From CAMBRQ01 sp945870325 (lineage in GTDB: Bacteria; Bacillota; Clostridia; Lachnospirales; Lachnospiraceae), in NCBI RefSeq assembly GCF_050313795.1, contig NZ_JBNPMC010000032.1, positions 1 to 39,316 on the forward strand: a DNA stretch of 39,316 nt, given 5' to 3'. The notes below the pieces were generated by a model. That model made no database searches. It had not been told where the DNA came from and saw only the letters and a list, made by a program, of their open reading frames with translations. Position numbers and translations under genes: made by a program. Shown in pieces: positions 17,607 through 24,773 of this stretch (the first letter of the stretch is position 1; the number at the start of each line of letters is the position of its first letter).

Positions 17607-18794
17607 TTAATCATCAAAGGCTTCTTTCATCTTATCCATAAATCCCTTTTTCTTCTTACCACCCTTAGGCTCTGTGTCACTTCCCGCTGCATTCAGCGTG
17701 TTTCCTGATAACTCATCGAACCTGCGAAGTGCCTCCTTCGCTTCATGGGTCAAGTGCTCCGGTGTCTGGATCACCAATGTCACATAATGATCGCCACGTA
17801 CCTGAGAATTCCTGATAGACGGAACTCCCTTGCCTTTCAGACGCACCTTAGTGTCCGTCTTGGTTCCCGGCTTCACAGTGTAGATTACCTCTCCGTCAAC
17901 CGTTTTGATTCTAATATCTGCACCAAGCGCTGCCTGGGCAAATGAAATCGGCACGGTAGAGAATATATGCATATCCTGACGCTGGAAGATCGGATGTCTG
18001 GACACGACTACTTCTACCAGCAAATCTCCTCTTGGACCTCCATTCAGACCTGGTTCGCCTTTTTCACGAATACGGACACTCTGTCCGTTATCAATACCTG
18101 CCGGAATAGAAACCGCAATCTTCTTTTTATTAGATACATAACCTGTTCCGCCGCAATCCGGGCATTTTTCACGGATAATCTTACCGGTTCCCTGGCAGTC
18201 AGGACAAGTCTGAACGTTCTGAACTGTTCCAAAGAAAGACTGCTGTGTATATACAACCTGACCTTTACCGCCACACTTCGGACAAGTCTCTGGTGATGTT
18301 CCCGGCTTTGCTCCTGTACCATTACACTTCGGGCACGGATCTTTCAAGATTACATCCAGTTCCTTCTCACATCCGAATACTGCTTCTTCAAATGTAATTC
18401 TAACGCTCTTGCGGATATTCATGCCTTTCATCGGTCCCTGGCTTGCACGACCTCTTCTTCCACCGCCGCCAAACAGATCACCGAAGATATCACCAAAGAT
18501 ATCGCTAAAATCAGCACCGCTAAAGTCGAATCCGCCGAAGCCACCTGCACCACCGGCGCCCCCATCAAATGCCGCATGACCGAACTGATCATACTGACGG
18601 CGTTTCTCCGGATCACTTAATACAGCATATGCCTCAGAAGCCTCTTTGAATTTCTTCTCTGCTTCCGCATCTCCAGGATTCATATCAGGATGGTACTTTT
18701 TGGCAACCTGTCTATATGCTTTTTTTAAAGTCGCTTCGTCTGCATCCTTGCTGACGCCCAGCACTTCATAATAATCTCTTTTTGATTCTGCCAT
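17607..18794 (-). CDS. dnaJ: Chaperone DnaJ (Hsp40)
   Basis: A 395-residue class I J-protein that delivers unfolded clients to DnaK and stimulates its ATPase. The J domain occupies residues 1-70 with HPD in YHPDMNPG. A Gly/Phe-rich linker follows (GGAGGAGGFGGFDFSGADF). The zinc-binding domain (about 150-215) has all four CxxCxGxG repeats: CPKCNGTG, CPKCGGKG, CPDCQGTG and CPDCGGTG. The C-terminal client-binding domains follow, with a short Lys-rich tail. All catalytic and zinc residues are present. It is the last gene of the HrcA heat-shock operon, 155 bp after dnaK, with a strong hairpin in the gap and a clear terminator after its stop. Confidence 0.98.
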   Translation of the reverse strand: MAESKRDYYEVLGVSKDADEATLKKAYRQVAKKYHPDMNPGDAEAEKKFKEASEAYAVLSDPEKRRQYDQFGHAAFDGGAGGAGGFGGFDFSGADFSDIFGDIFGDLFGGGGRRGRASQGPMKGMNIRKSVRITFEEAVFGCEKELDVILKDPCPKCNGTGAKPGTSPETCPKCGGKGQVVYTQQSFFGTVQNVQTCPDCQGTGKIIREKCPDCGGTGYVSNKKKIAVSIPAGIDNGQSVRIREKGEPGLNGGPRGDLLVEVVVSRHPIFQRQDMHIFSTVPISFAQAALGADIRIKTVDGEVIYTVKPGTKTDTKVRLKGKGVPSIRNSQVRGDHYVTLVIQTPEHLTHEAKEALRRFDELSGNTLNAAGSDTEPKGGKKKKGFMDKMKEAFDD

Positions 18795-18885
18795 AGTTTA
18801 TCCCTTTCTTTCCTAATAATATAGAAGTTTTTTACCTGAAACAATATCTTTATAAGGAAATAAATCCTTCTATATATACAGGGAA

Positions 18886-18933
18886 ATTCTGCGGGATTGC
18901 GGCTGGGGATTCCCCAGCCAAATTCCGCAGAAT
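18886..18933 (-). terminator. Hairpin between dnaK and dnaJ, attenuator or processing site
   Basis: The outer pairs ATTCTGCGG / CCGCAGAAT and the inner pairs GGCTGGGG / CCCCAGCC stack around a short loop. The structure lies 16 bp after the dnaK stop. On the minus strand the next bases are TTTCCCTGTATATA, a poor U-tract, so partial termination or mRNA end protection is more likely than full termination. It would let dnaK be made in excess over dnaJ. Confidence 0.5.
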
Positions 18934-18949
18934 AATTATCTTCCTGCTA

Positions 18950-20830
18950 TTAGACTTCTTTATAATCTCCGTCTACAACGTCATCTCCCTGGAATCCGTC
19001 TGGTGCCGGTCCTGCGCCTGCTCCCATATCTGGTCCTGCACCCTGTGCTCCTGCACCAGCTGCAGCGCCAGCCTGCTCATACATCTTCGTGAATACCTTC
19101 TGAGCGCTTTCCATTAATTTATCCTTAGCAGCCTTCATCTCTGCAACCTGTGCATCAGAGATGTCATCCATATTCACTTTATCAAGAATCTCTTTTAATG
19201 CCTTGCAGTCTGCTTCTACTGCTGCCTTATCTGCTGCATCAAGTTTATCTCCAACTTCTTTCAATGCTTTTTCTGTCTGGAACAACATTGCATCAGCATC
19301 GTTCTTAGCATCAATGCCTTCTTTACGCTTCTTATCCTGTGCCTCAAATGCTGCTGCCTCTTTTACTGCCTTATCGATATCCTCGTCAGACATGTTAGAT
19401 CCTGCAGTAATCGTAATGTGCTGCTCTTTACCTGTTCCAAGGTCTTTCGCAGATACATTAACGATACCATTTGCATCGATATCGAATGTAACCTCAATCT
19501 GCGGTACTCCACGTGGAGCCGGTGCGATTCCATCCAGTCTGAACTGTCCAAGTGATTTGTTATCTCTTGCAAACTGTCTCTCACCCTGTACTACGTTGAT
19601 ATCTACGGCTGTCTGATTATCAGCTGCTGTAGAGAAGATCTGGCTCTTCTTTGTAGGAATTGTTGTATTTCTCTCAATCAGTCTTGTAGCAACACCGCCC
19701 ATAGTCTCGATAGACAGTGACAGTGGAGTTACATCAAGAAGAAGGATGTCTCCTGCGCCTGCATCTCCTGCAAGTTTACCACCCTGAACAGAAGCACCAA
19801 GTGCTACACATTCATCCGGATTCAGAGACTTGCTTGGCTCTTTGCCTGTCAGACGTTTTACTTCTTCCTGCACAGCCGGGATACGTGTAGATCCACCAAC
19901 CAACAGTACCTGACCAAGTTCAGAAGCATTCAGTCCTGCATCAGAAAGCGCTCTTCTTACTGGCTCAGATGTCTTCTCTACCAAGTCGTGAGTCAATTCA
20001 TCGAATTTTGCTCTTGTCAGATTCATATCGAAATGCTTTGGACCTTCTGCTGTTGCTGTAATGAATGGCAGGTTGATATTAGTTGTTGTTGCAGAAGACA
20101 GTTCTTTCTTAGCCTTCTCTGCTGCTTCTTTTAATCTCTGAAGTGCCATCTTATCTGTAGATAAGTCTACACCTTCCTGTTTCTTGAACTCAGCGATCAT
20201 GTAGTCTGTGATCTTCTGGTCGAAGTCATCTCCACCAAGTCTGTTATTACCTGCTGTAGATAATACTTCGATAACGCCGTCACCAATCTCGATGATAGAT
20301 ACATCGAATGTACCACCACCTAAGTCGTATACCATGATCTTCTGCTCTTTCTCATTATCAAGACCATATGCAAGCGCTGCTGCTGTAGGCTCGTTGATGA
20401 TACGCTTTACATCAAGACCTGCAATCTTACCAGCATCCTTGGTTGCCTGACGCTGAGCATCGTTAAAGTAAGCAGGTACTGTGATAACAGCCTCTGTTAC
20501 CTTCTCACCAAGATATCCTTCTGCATCTGCTTTTAACTTCTGAAGGATCATCGCGGAAATCTCCTGTGGAGAATATCTCTTGTCATCAACGGTTACTTTG
20601 TAATCGCTTCCCATCTCTCTCTTAATAGAAGAGATTGTTCTCTCTGCATTGGTTACTGCCTGACGTTTTGCAGGCTCACCTACCAGACGCTCTCCTGTCT
20701 TTGAAAACGCTACAACAGATGGTGTTGTTCTAGCTCCTTCTGTATTCGCGATAACTGTTGGCTGACCACCTTCCATAACAGCCACACAACTGTTTGTTGT
20801 TCCTAAGTCAATACCTATAATTTTGCCCAT
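18950..20830 (-). CDS. dnaK: Chaperone DnaK (Hsp70)
   Basis: A 626-residue Hsp70 that binds exposed hydrophobic segments under ATP control. The nucleotide-binding domain (1 to about 355) begins GKIIGIDLGTTNSCVAVMEG and includes YDLGGGTFDVSI and LVGGSTRIPAVQ. The linker DILLLDVTPLSLSIE and the substrate-binding beta domain follow, then a helical lid and a Gly/Ala-rich tail ending DDVVDGDYKEV. As usual for Firmicutes, it lacks the extra segment found in Gram-negative DnaK. The ribosome site AGGAGG is in the leader at about 20838-20843. It lies third in the hrcA operon with a 192-bp spacer of small hairpins before it. No anomalies are seen. Confidence 0.98.
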   Translation of the reverse strand: MGKIIGIDLGTTNSCVAVMEGGQPTVIANTEGARTTPSVVAFSKTGERLVGEPAKRQAVTNAERTISSIKREMGSDYKVTVDDKRYSPQEISAMILQKLKADAEGYLGEKVTEAVITVPAYFNDAQRQATKDAGKIAGLDVKRIINEPTAAALAYGLDNEKEQKIMVYDLGGGTFDVSIIEIGDGVIEVLSTAGNNRLGGDDFDQKITDYMIAEFKKQEGVDLSTDKMALQRLKEAAEKAKKELSSATTTNINLPFITATAEGPKHFDMNLTRAKFDELTHDLVEKTSEPVRRALSDAGLNASELGQVLLVGGSTRIPAVQEEVKRLTGKEPSKSLNPDECVALGASVQGGKLAGDAGAGDILLLDVTPLSLSIETMGGVATRLIERNTTIPTKKSQIFSTAADNQTAVDINVVQGERQFARDNKSLGQFRLDGIAPAPRGVPQIEVTFDIDANGIVNVSAKDLGTGKEQHITITAGSNMSDEDIDKAVKEAAAFEAQDKKRKEGIDAKNDADAMLFQTEKALKEVGDKLDAADKAAVEADCKALKEILDKVNMDDISDAQVAEMKAAKDKLMESAQKVFTKMYEQAGAAAGAGAQGAGPDMGAGAGPAPDGFQGDDVVDGDYKEV

Positions 20831-20884
20831 TATAAAGACCTCCTATTTTTATGAAATAATAATTAATTGTAAGTGTCATATGAA

Positions 20885-20999
20885 GTTCGATTCGCTTCGC
20901 TCCTCGAACAACCTTCACACTAAATTCTGTGAAGATACTCTTCACTTTGTTCAGAGTATCTACCTTCATACTAAGTTCGATAATACCTCACTAAGTATT
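20885..20999 (-). repeat. String of four short hairpins between grpE and dnaK
   Basis: Four small inverted repeats follow one another: GTTCGA/TCGAAC (20885-20909), CTTCAC/GTGAAG (20913-20934), GATACTC/GAGTATC (20934-20960) and AATAC/GTATT (20982-20999). They fill most of the 192-bp gap inside the heat-shock operon. The phrase TTCATACTAAGTTC here resembles TTCACACTAAGTTC at 946-959 beside ridA, suggesting a dispersed short repeat. Function is unknown; mRNA processing or differential stability is possible. Confidence 0.4.
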
Positions 21000-21022
21000 C
21001 AGGCATCATTAAGTGTTCAGGT

Positions 21023-21727
21023 TTAGTTCGCTACTTTTACCATGCTGTGTCTTACGACGGAATCACGGTACATGTAACCTTTCTGAAACTCTTCGGCTAC
21101 GATATTCTCACCGAGGTTCTCATCTTCCACGTGCATCACTGCATTGTGGAAATCAGGATTGAATTCCTGTCCTACCGCTTCGATAGGTTTGACCCCTACA
21201 CTTTCCAGTGTTGTCATTAACTGCTTATACACCATCTCCATTCCTTGGATGAAGGGATCTTCTTTGTCTTCTTCCTTGACTGCTCCAAGCCCACGCTCGA
21301 AATTGTCAACTACCGGAAGAATCTTATCTATGATATCTTTCGCTCCTATCTCGTACATCTGGGACTTCTCCCTCTCCGTACGTTTGCGGAAGTTATCAAA
21401 CTCTGCCATCTGACGAGTGAGTCTGTCAGTCAGTTCCTCAATCTTCTCGTCTTTTTTATCTTTTTTATTCTTCTTGCCAAATAATTTCTTTCCGGATTTT
21501 GGTTCTTCTTCGCCGTCCTTTGCCTCTTCTTCCTCGCTGTCTTCAGCTGCTTCGCCATCTCCGCCAACTGTCGCCTCTTCTTCTGGCTCTTCACTGGCTT
21601 CTGCTGTATTACCGCTGTCATCAGAAGTTTCTGCCGCTTCTTGTTCTGCCTGCTCTGCTGCCTTCTTCGCTTCCTCTACAGCCTCTTTTACCATCTCTTC
21701 CTGGCTTTTCTCCTGCTGATTCTCCAA
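21023..21727 (-). CDS. grpE: Nucleotide exchange factor GrpE
   Basis: A 234-residue GrpE, which releases ADP from DnaK. The N-terminal 100 residues are very acidic and low in complexity (runs of Glu, Asp and Ala with Lys-rich GKKLFGKKNKKDKKDEK), longer than in many GrpE proteins. The coiled coil (EELTDRLTRQMAEFDNFRKRTEREK) and the C-terminal beta domain (GVKPIEAVGQEFNPDFHNAVMHV ending YRDSVVRHSMVKVAN) carry the family signature. It starts 17 bp after the hrcA stop with an AAGGTGG ribosome site, and so is translated from the same CIRCE-controlled mRNA. Confidence 0.97.
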   Translation of the reverse strand: MENQQEKSQEEMVKEAVEEAKKAAEQAEQEAAETSDDSGNTAEASEEPEEEATVGGDGEAAEDSEEEEAKDGEEEPKSGKKLFGKKNKKDKKDEKIEELTDRLTRQMAEFDNFRKRTEREKSQMYEIGAKDIIDKILPVVDNFERGLGAVKEEDKEDPFIQGMEMVYKQLMTTLESVGVKPIEAVGQEFNPDFHNAVMHVEDENLGENIVAEEFQKGYMYRDSVVRHSMVKVAN

Positions 21728-21744
21728 GGGTTATTCCACCTTTC

Positions 21745-22788
21745 TTATTCATTCTTATGAAACATCTGATCCAACTCATTCTGGAGTCGTTTCATAGATT
21801 TTAATACATGCTCATAATCCATTCGCTTCGGTCCGATAATACCTATCGTTCCCTTCATGCCGTCACCTAATTCATAAGTTGCGGTAACGACACTACAGTC
21901 TTTCATAGTCTGAACCGGAGTCTCATCTCCGATATACACCTGAATTCCGGTATTCTCTTCCTGAGATAATGTCTGGGTTACAAGTTCTGTCAACTGCTGC
22001 TTCTCTTCAAATGCATTGATAATCTCCTGGGCGCTCTGCTTATCACTAAGTTCCGGATACTTGAATATGTTCGTGGCTCCGCTTGTGTAGATCTGCATAT
22101 CTTCATCTACCTGAATGGCATCCGCCACCGCATCTAATACCTTGCCAACCACTTGGCTGTGTATCCCGGCCTGTTCTTTTAATCTCGCGATCAGCCCAAG
22201 ATTGATTGCTTCAATCGACATGCCGTTCAATGTAGTGTTCAAGAGCATATTCAATTTCAGCAGATTCTCATTGCTGAGCGGCTCTTCTATATTAATGATC
22301 TTATTCTTGATCACATTGCCGCCAAGTACGATTACCGCAATCACCTGTTCCGCATCCACCATGGATAACTGGATGAATTTAATCTTGTTCGCGTTATTCA
22401 TCGGTGTAGAAACCATAGTCGCATAATTCGTACTATTGGCAAGAACCTTGGCTGCCTGCTTCAGGAGTTGTTCCATCTTGTCTGCCTTATCAAGCATCTG
22501 CTCCTGCATCTCGCTTAATTCCTGCTCCTTCTCATCCATCAGCATATCTACATATAATCTGTAGCCTTTATCCGAAGGAATACGTCCGGCTGACGTATGC
22601 GGCTGCATGATATATCCAAGTTCTTCCAAGTCTGCCATCTCATTGCGGATCGTTGCAGAACTTAAATTTAAATCCGTATATTTGGAAATCGTTCTGGACC
22701 CGACCGGCTCGCCTGTCTCCAGATACGTCTGAATGATTGCATGCAATATCTTTAACTTACGATCACTCAAGCCATGTTCTGATATCAT
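21745..22788 (-). CDS. hrcA: Heat-inducible transcription repressor HrcA
   Basis: HrcA binds CIRCE operators and represses the dnaK and groE operons; its folding depends on GroEL, so unfolded protein relieves repression. I start it at 22788 (MISEHGLSDRKLKILHAI), 5-7 bases after AGGAGGAAGG, giving 347 residues; the longer frame to 22824 would run into the CIRCE. A winged-helix domain (about 1-80, SSATIRNEMADLEELGYI, HTSAGRIPSDKGYR) precedes the GAF-like dimerisation domain. It is the first gene of the operon it represses. All family landmarks are present. Confidence 0.97.
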   Translation of the reverse strand: MISEHGLSDRKLKILHAIIQTYLETGEPVGSRTISKYTDLNLSSATIRNEMADLEELGYIMQPHTSAGRIPSDKGYRLYVDMLMDEKEQELSEMQEQMLDKADKMEQLLKQAAKVLANSTNYATMVSTPMNNANKIKFIQLSMVDAEQVIAVIVLGGNVIKNKIINIEEPLSNENLLKLNMLLNTTLNGMSIEAINLGLIARLKEQAGIHSQVVGKVLDAVADAIQVDEDMQIYTSGATNIFKYPELSDKQSAQEIINAFEEKQQLTELVTQTLSQEENTGIQVYIGDETPVQTMKDCSVVTATYELGDGMKGTIGIIGPKRMDYEHVLKSMKRLQNELDQMFHKNE

Positions 22789-22817
22789 TCGCCTTCCTCC
22801 TTTCGGATTTTGTTTTA

Positions 22818-22844
22818 TTAGCACTCTTTGTTTTTGAGTGCTAA
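22818..22844. promoter_or_regulatory. CIRCE operator of hrcA-grpE-dnaK-dnaJ
   Basis: TTAGCACTC-N9-GAGTGCTAA matches the CIRCE consensus exactly in both 9-base arms and spacer length. It lies 29 bp before the hrcA start and downstream of a good sigma-A promoter, so HrcA is expected to block initiation or early elongation. Confidence 0.97.
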
Positions 22845-22859
22845 CACCTTTCGACTATT

Positions 22860-22888
22860 AATTTAGCACTGCTGATTTGTTTTGTCAA
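22860..22888 (-). promoter_or_regulatory. Sigma-A promoter of the hrcA operon
   Basis: On the minus strand TTGACA (22883-22888) and TAAATT (22860-22865) are spaced by 17 bases, close to ideal. The initiation point would fall just before the CIRCE. The plus strand across the -10 region reads TTTAGCACT, a near half-CIRCE. Confidence 0.85.
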
Positions 22889-22912
22889 CACTCTTTATAC
22901 ATTTTTTATAAG

Positions 22913-22951
22913 TTTGGGATGTAGTAAAATGCACTTTTACTACGTCCCAAA
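22913..22951. repeat. 17-bp hairpin between the crp-like gene and the hrcA promoter
   Basis: TTTGGGATGTAGTAAAA pairs with TTTTACTACGTCCCAAA around a 5-base loop, with one imperfect pair. That pair is U-G on the plus strand but C-A on the minus strand, so the fold is better as plus-strand RNA. As a minus-strand terminator for the Crp/Fnr gene it would have only CTTATAAAA after it. It insulates the two transcription units whatever its mechanism. Confidence 0.5.
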
Positions 22952-22952
22952 T

Positions 22953-22992
22953 TGAAAAATGTGGTGTACCTAACTGAAAAATGTGGTGTACC
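22953..22992. repeat. Tandem 18-bp direct repeat after the Crp/Fnr gene
   Basis: TGAAAAATGTGGTGTACC occurs twice (22953-22970 and 22975-22992), exact, with a 4-base spacer. It lies between the hairpin at 22913-22951 and the Crp/Fnr stop at 23001. Origin and role are unknown; an exact short duplication points to recent slippage or a tandem binding site. Confidence 0.6.
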
Positions 22993-23000
22993 CACCTGAA

Positions 23001-23660
23001 TTACTTAAGCCAGAATTCACTTCTGAGATAATCCACCACCCCTTCTTTCCTAAGTTTCCCAAGTTCTGCCGACATAGCGCTCCTCTCCACACAGAGATAA
23101 TCCGCCAGCCCTTGCCTGTCGAATGGAATGCAAAAATGCCTGCTTCCTGCCCTTTTAGACTGGTCTGACAGATAGGACATCAGCTTTTCCCTGGTGGTCC
23201 GTCTGGAAAGATACCGGATCTTCTCTCCCAGCAATACATTCTTCCCCGCTAGGATATGCACCATATTCCTAACCAGTTCCTGATGAAACTGACAGGCAGT
23301 CGGGCAGACAGTCAATACCCGCCTTACATCCAACTGCAGAACAGCACTGTCTTCCACCGCCGCTACACTCACCGGACTTCTATCAAACTTTGCACAGGCA
23401 TAAGCCGCTCCGAATAACTCTCCTTGCCCCACCTGCTCAAGGATCGTCCGATTCCCAAACACATCCTCATTCATTACCTGCACACATCCCTTAAGAACTA
23501 CTCCAACCTTTCCAACTGGCTCTCCTTCCACCAGGATAACCTCGTTTCTTCCATAATTCCGGACAGTTCCTCCCAGACACGAAAGCATATTCTCAAGATC
23601 CTCCTCCTTAATTCCTTGAAATAACGGAGAAGCCGACAGCATGTCTATATTAATTTTCAT
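23001..23660 (-). CDS. Crp/Fnr family transcription regulator
   Basis: A 219-residue regulator. The N-terminal cyclic-nucleotide-binding-type barrel (about 1-115) includes VVLKGCVQVMNEDVFGNRTIL and GELFGAAYACA. A long dimer helix leads to a C-terminal winged helix (about 145-219) with RQGLADYLCVERSAMSAELGKLRKEG as recognition region. The Fnr-type N-terminal four-cysteine cluster motif is absent, so sensing is unlikely to use an Fnr-type 4Fe-4S cluster; haem, nitrosyl or a small ligand is possible. It is divergent from a two-cluster ferredoxin gene with a palindrome between them. In clostridia such pairs often accompany hybrid cluster protein (hcp) and nitrosative stress genes, but no hcp is in this window. 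Confidence 0.92.
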   Translation of the reverse strand: MKINIDMLSASPLFQGIKEEDLENMLSCLGGTVRNYGRNEVILVEGEPVGKVGVVLKGCVQVMNEDVFGNRTILEQVGQGELFGAAYACAKFDRSPVSVAAVEDSAVLQLDVRRVLTVCPTACQFHQELVRNMVHILAGKNVLLGEKIRYLSRRTTREKLMSYLSDQSKRAGSRHFCIPFDRQGLADYLCVERSAMSAELGKLRKEGVVDYLRSEFWLK

Positions 23661-23674
23661 ATTTTCACTCCCTT

Positions 23675-23690
23675 TGTTGGAAAAACAACA
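23675..23690. promoter_or_regulatory. Palindromic operator candidate for the Crp/Fnr regulator
   Basis: TGTTG-N6-CAACA is a perfect 16-bp inverted repeat in the 84-bp gap between the divergent regulator and ferredoxin genes. A Crp/Fnr dimer commonly binds a site of this size and symmetry. It lies 14 bp before the regulator start and 54 bp before the ferredoxin start, so it could serve both promoters. Confidence 0.55.
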
Positions 23691-23744
23691 TATTTTCTTT
23701 TCTCATTGTAGTAAATTATGTGTATCAAATCAAGGAGGTACATT

Positions 23745-24404
23745 ATGATAAGAACAATTATTCATATAGACGAAGAAAAATGCAACGGCTGCGGAGCCTG
23801 TGCTGCAGCCTGCCACGAAGGAGCGATCCAGATGGTCGATGGAAAAGCCAGATTAATCCGAGACGATTATTGCGACGGATTAGGAAACTGTCTTCCAGTA
23901 TGTCCGACAAACGCAATCTCATTCGAAGAAAGAGAAGCAGCAGCCTACGACGAAGAGGCTGTACAACAACATCTAAAAAATAAAGCAATTCCTGACAATA
24001 GTTCCGCACCAGAGAATTCTCCACTCCCGGAGATTCCATCAAGCCAGCTTAGCCAGTGGCCAGTGCAGATCAAATTAGTGCCAGTAAACGCACCATACTT
24101 TGAAAATGCCAACCTGCTAATCGCTGCAGACTGCACCGCTTACGCCTACGCAGATTTTCACAACCGCTTCATCAAAAACCGAATCACCCTGATCGGCTGC
24201 CCGAAACTAGACGAAGGCGATTACACAGAAAAACTAACCGAGATTATCAAGAATAACAACATTAAAAGCCTCACCATCGTCCGCATGGAAGTCCCCTGCT
24301 GTGGTGGAATCGAACACGCCGCCACCGAAGCCCTAAAAGCCAGCGGCAAATTCATCCCCTGGCAAGTCATTACAATCGGAATTAACGGCAACATCATAGA
24401 GTAG
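23745..24404 (+). CDS. Two-cluster 4Fe-4S ferredoxin with a Cys-containing C-terminal domain
   Basis: I start it at 23745 (MIRTIIHIDEEKCNGCG), with AAGGAGG 7 bases upstream, giving 219 residues. The N-terminal 60 residues are a bacterial ferredoxin fold with CNGCGACAAACHEGA and CDGLGNCLPVCPTNA; the second motif has an extra residue in its first spacing (C-x4-C rather than C-x2-C). A Pro/Ser/Glu linker leads to a domain from about 105 to 219 with AADCTAYAY, LIGCPKL and VPCCGGIEH, whose conserved cysteines suggest a further metal or redox role. It probably acts as an electron carrier or partner in an anaerobic stress pathway under the divergent Crp/Fnr protein. Its partner enzyme is not seen. 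Confidence 0.88.
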   Translation: MIRTIIHIDEEKCNGCGACAAACHEGAIQMVDGKARLIRDDYCDGLGNCLPVCPTNAISFEEREAAAYDEEAVQQHLKNKAIPDNSSAPENSPLPEIPSSQLSQWPVQIKLVPVNAPYFENANLLIAADCTAYAYADFHNRFIKNRITLIGCPKLDEGDYTEKLTEIIKNNNIKSLTIVRMEVPCCGGIEHAATEALKASGKFIPWQVITIGINGNIIE

Positions 24405-24414
24405 GCATCCCATC

Positions 24415-24482
24415 GAGAACTCCCCGGAGCCCTTCTCATCCTCGCCGGAATCCCTCCCCCCTTGAGAACTCCCTGGAGCCCT
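24415..24482. repeat. Pair of 19-bp direct repeats downstream of the ferredoxin gene
   Basis: GAGAACTCCCYGGAGCCCT occurs at 24415-24433 and 24464-24482, identical apart from one pyrimidine. The pair lies between the ferredoxin stop and the structured element that starts at 24493. The spacing is 49 bp start to start. Meaning is unknown; it may be the edge of whatever carried the element. Confidence 0.5.
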
Positions 24483-24492
24483 GGAAGCGCCA

Positions 24493-24764
24493 GGCACGAG
24501 GGTGAGTCATAGGGGCTGACGGCCGTAACTTGAGTTTTGGAATACGTTACATCAAAATGGACAGTTATTTCGTACGAGAATTGGATATCACATCCAATTC
24601 GAGAGGGCTGCTGAATCGCGAAGTCATCAAGACTTCGGGATGAATCAGCCCGGTTACGAAAAAACTGTCCATTTTGATGTTACGTATTCCTAACGAAAAG
24701 TTCCGGTTGTCAGCCCCTATGACTCGCCCTCGTGCCGTACACTTTCAAACCTCCAATCTCTCAA
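24493..24764 (+). ncRNA. Large structured RNA-like element, copy A
   Basis: The closing stem pairs 24493-24520 with 24709-24736, one G-U in 28 bp. An internal loop follows, with GGCCGTA on the left and AACGAAAAGTTCCGGTTG on the right. A second long stem begins at 24539-24566 and contains GTTAC facing GTTAC. It opens into a three-way junction: hairpin 24578-24600 (9-bp stem, loop ATCAC), a 6-bp stem GGGCTG/CAGCCC (24605-24610 with 24646-24651), loop CTGAATCG / GGATGAAT, and terminal hairpin 24619-24637 (loop ATCAA). The loop can form tandem G-A pairs only if read on the plus strand. The tail GTACACTTTC...CTCAA runs to 24764, 9 bp from the stop codon of the convergent CsoR-like gene. No open frame spans it. 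Structure is directly seen; transcription is inferred. Confidence 0.7.
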
Positions 24765-24773
24765 TCCATTCCC

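Noticed and set aside
24493..24764. Ordinary miniature inverted-repeat transposon (MITE)
   Set aside because: The long closing stem fits a MITE, but copies differ strongly in stem sequence while loops and pairing persist, and no clear target duplication flanks them. Not fully excluded.
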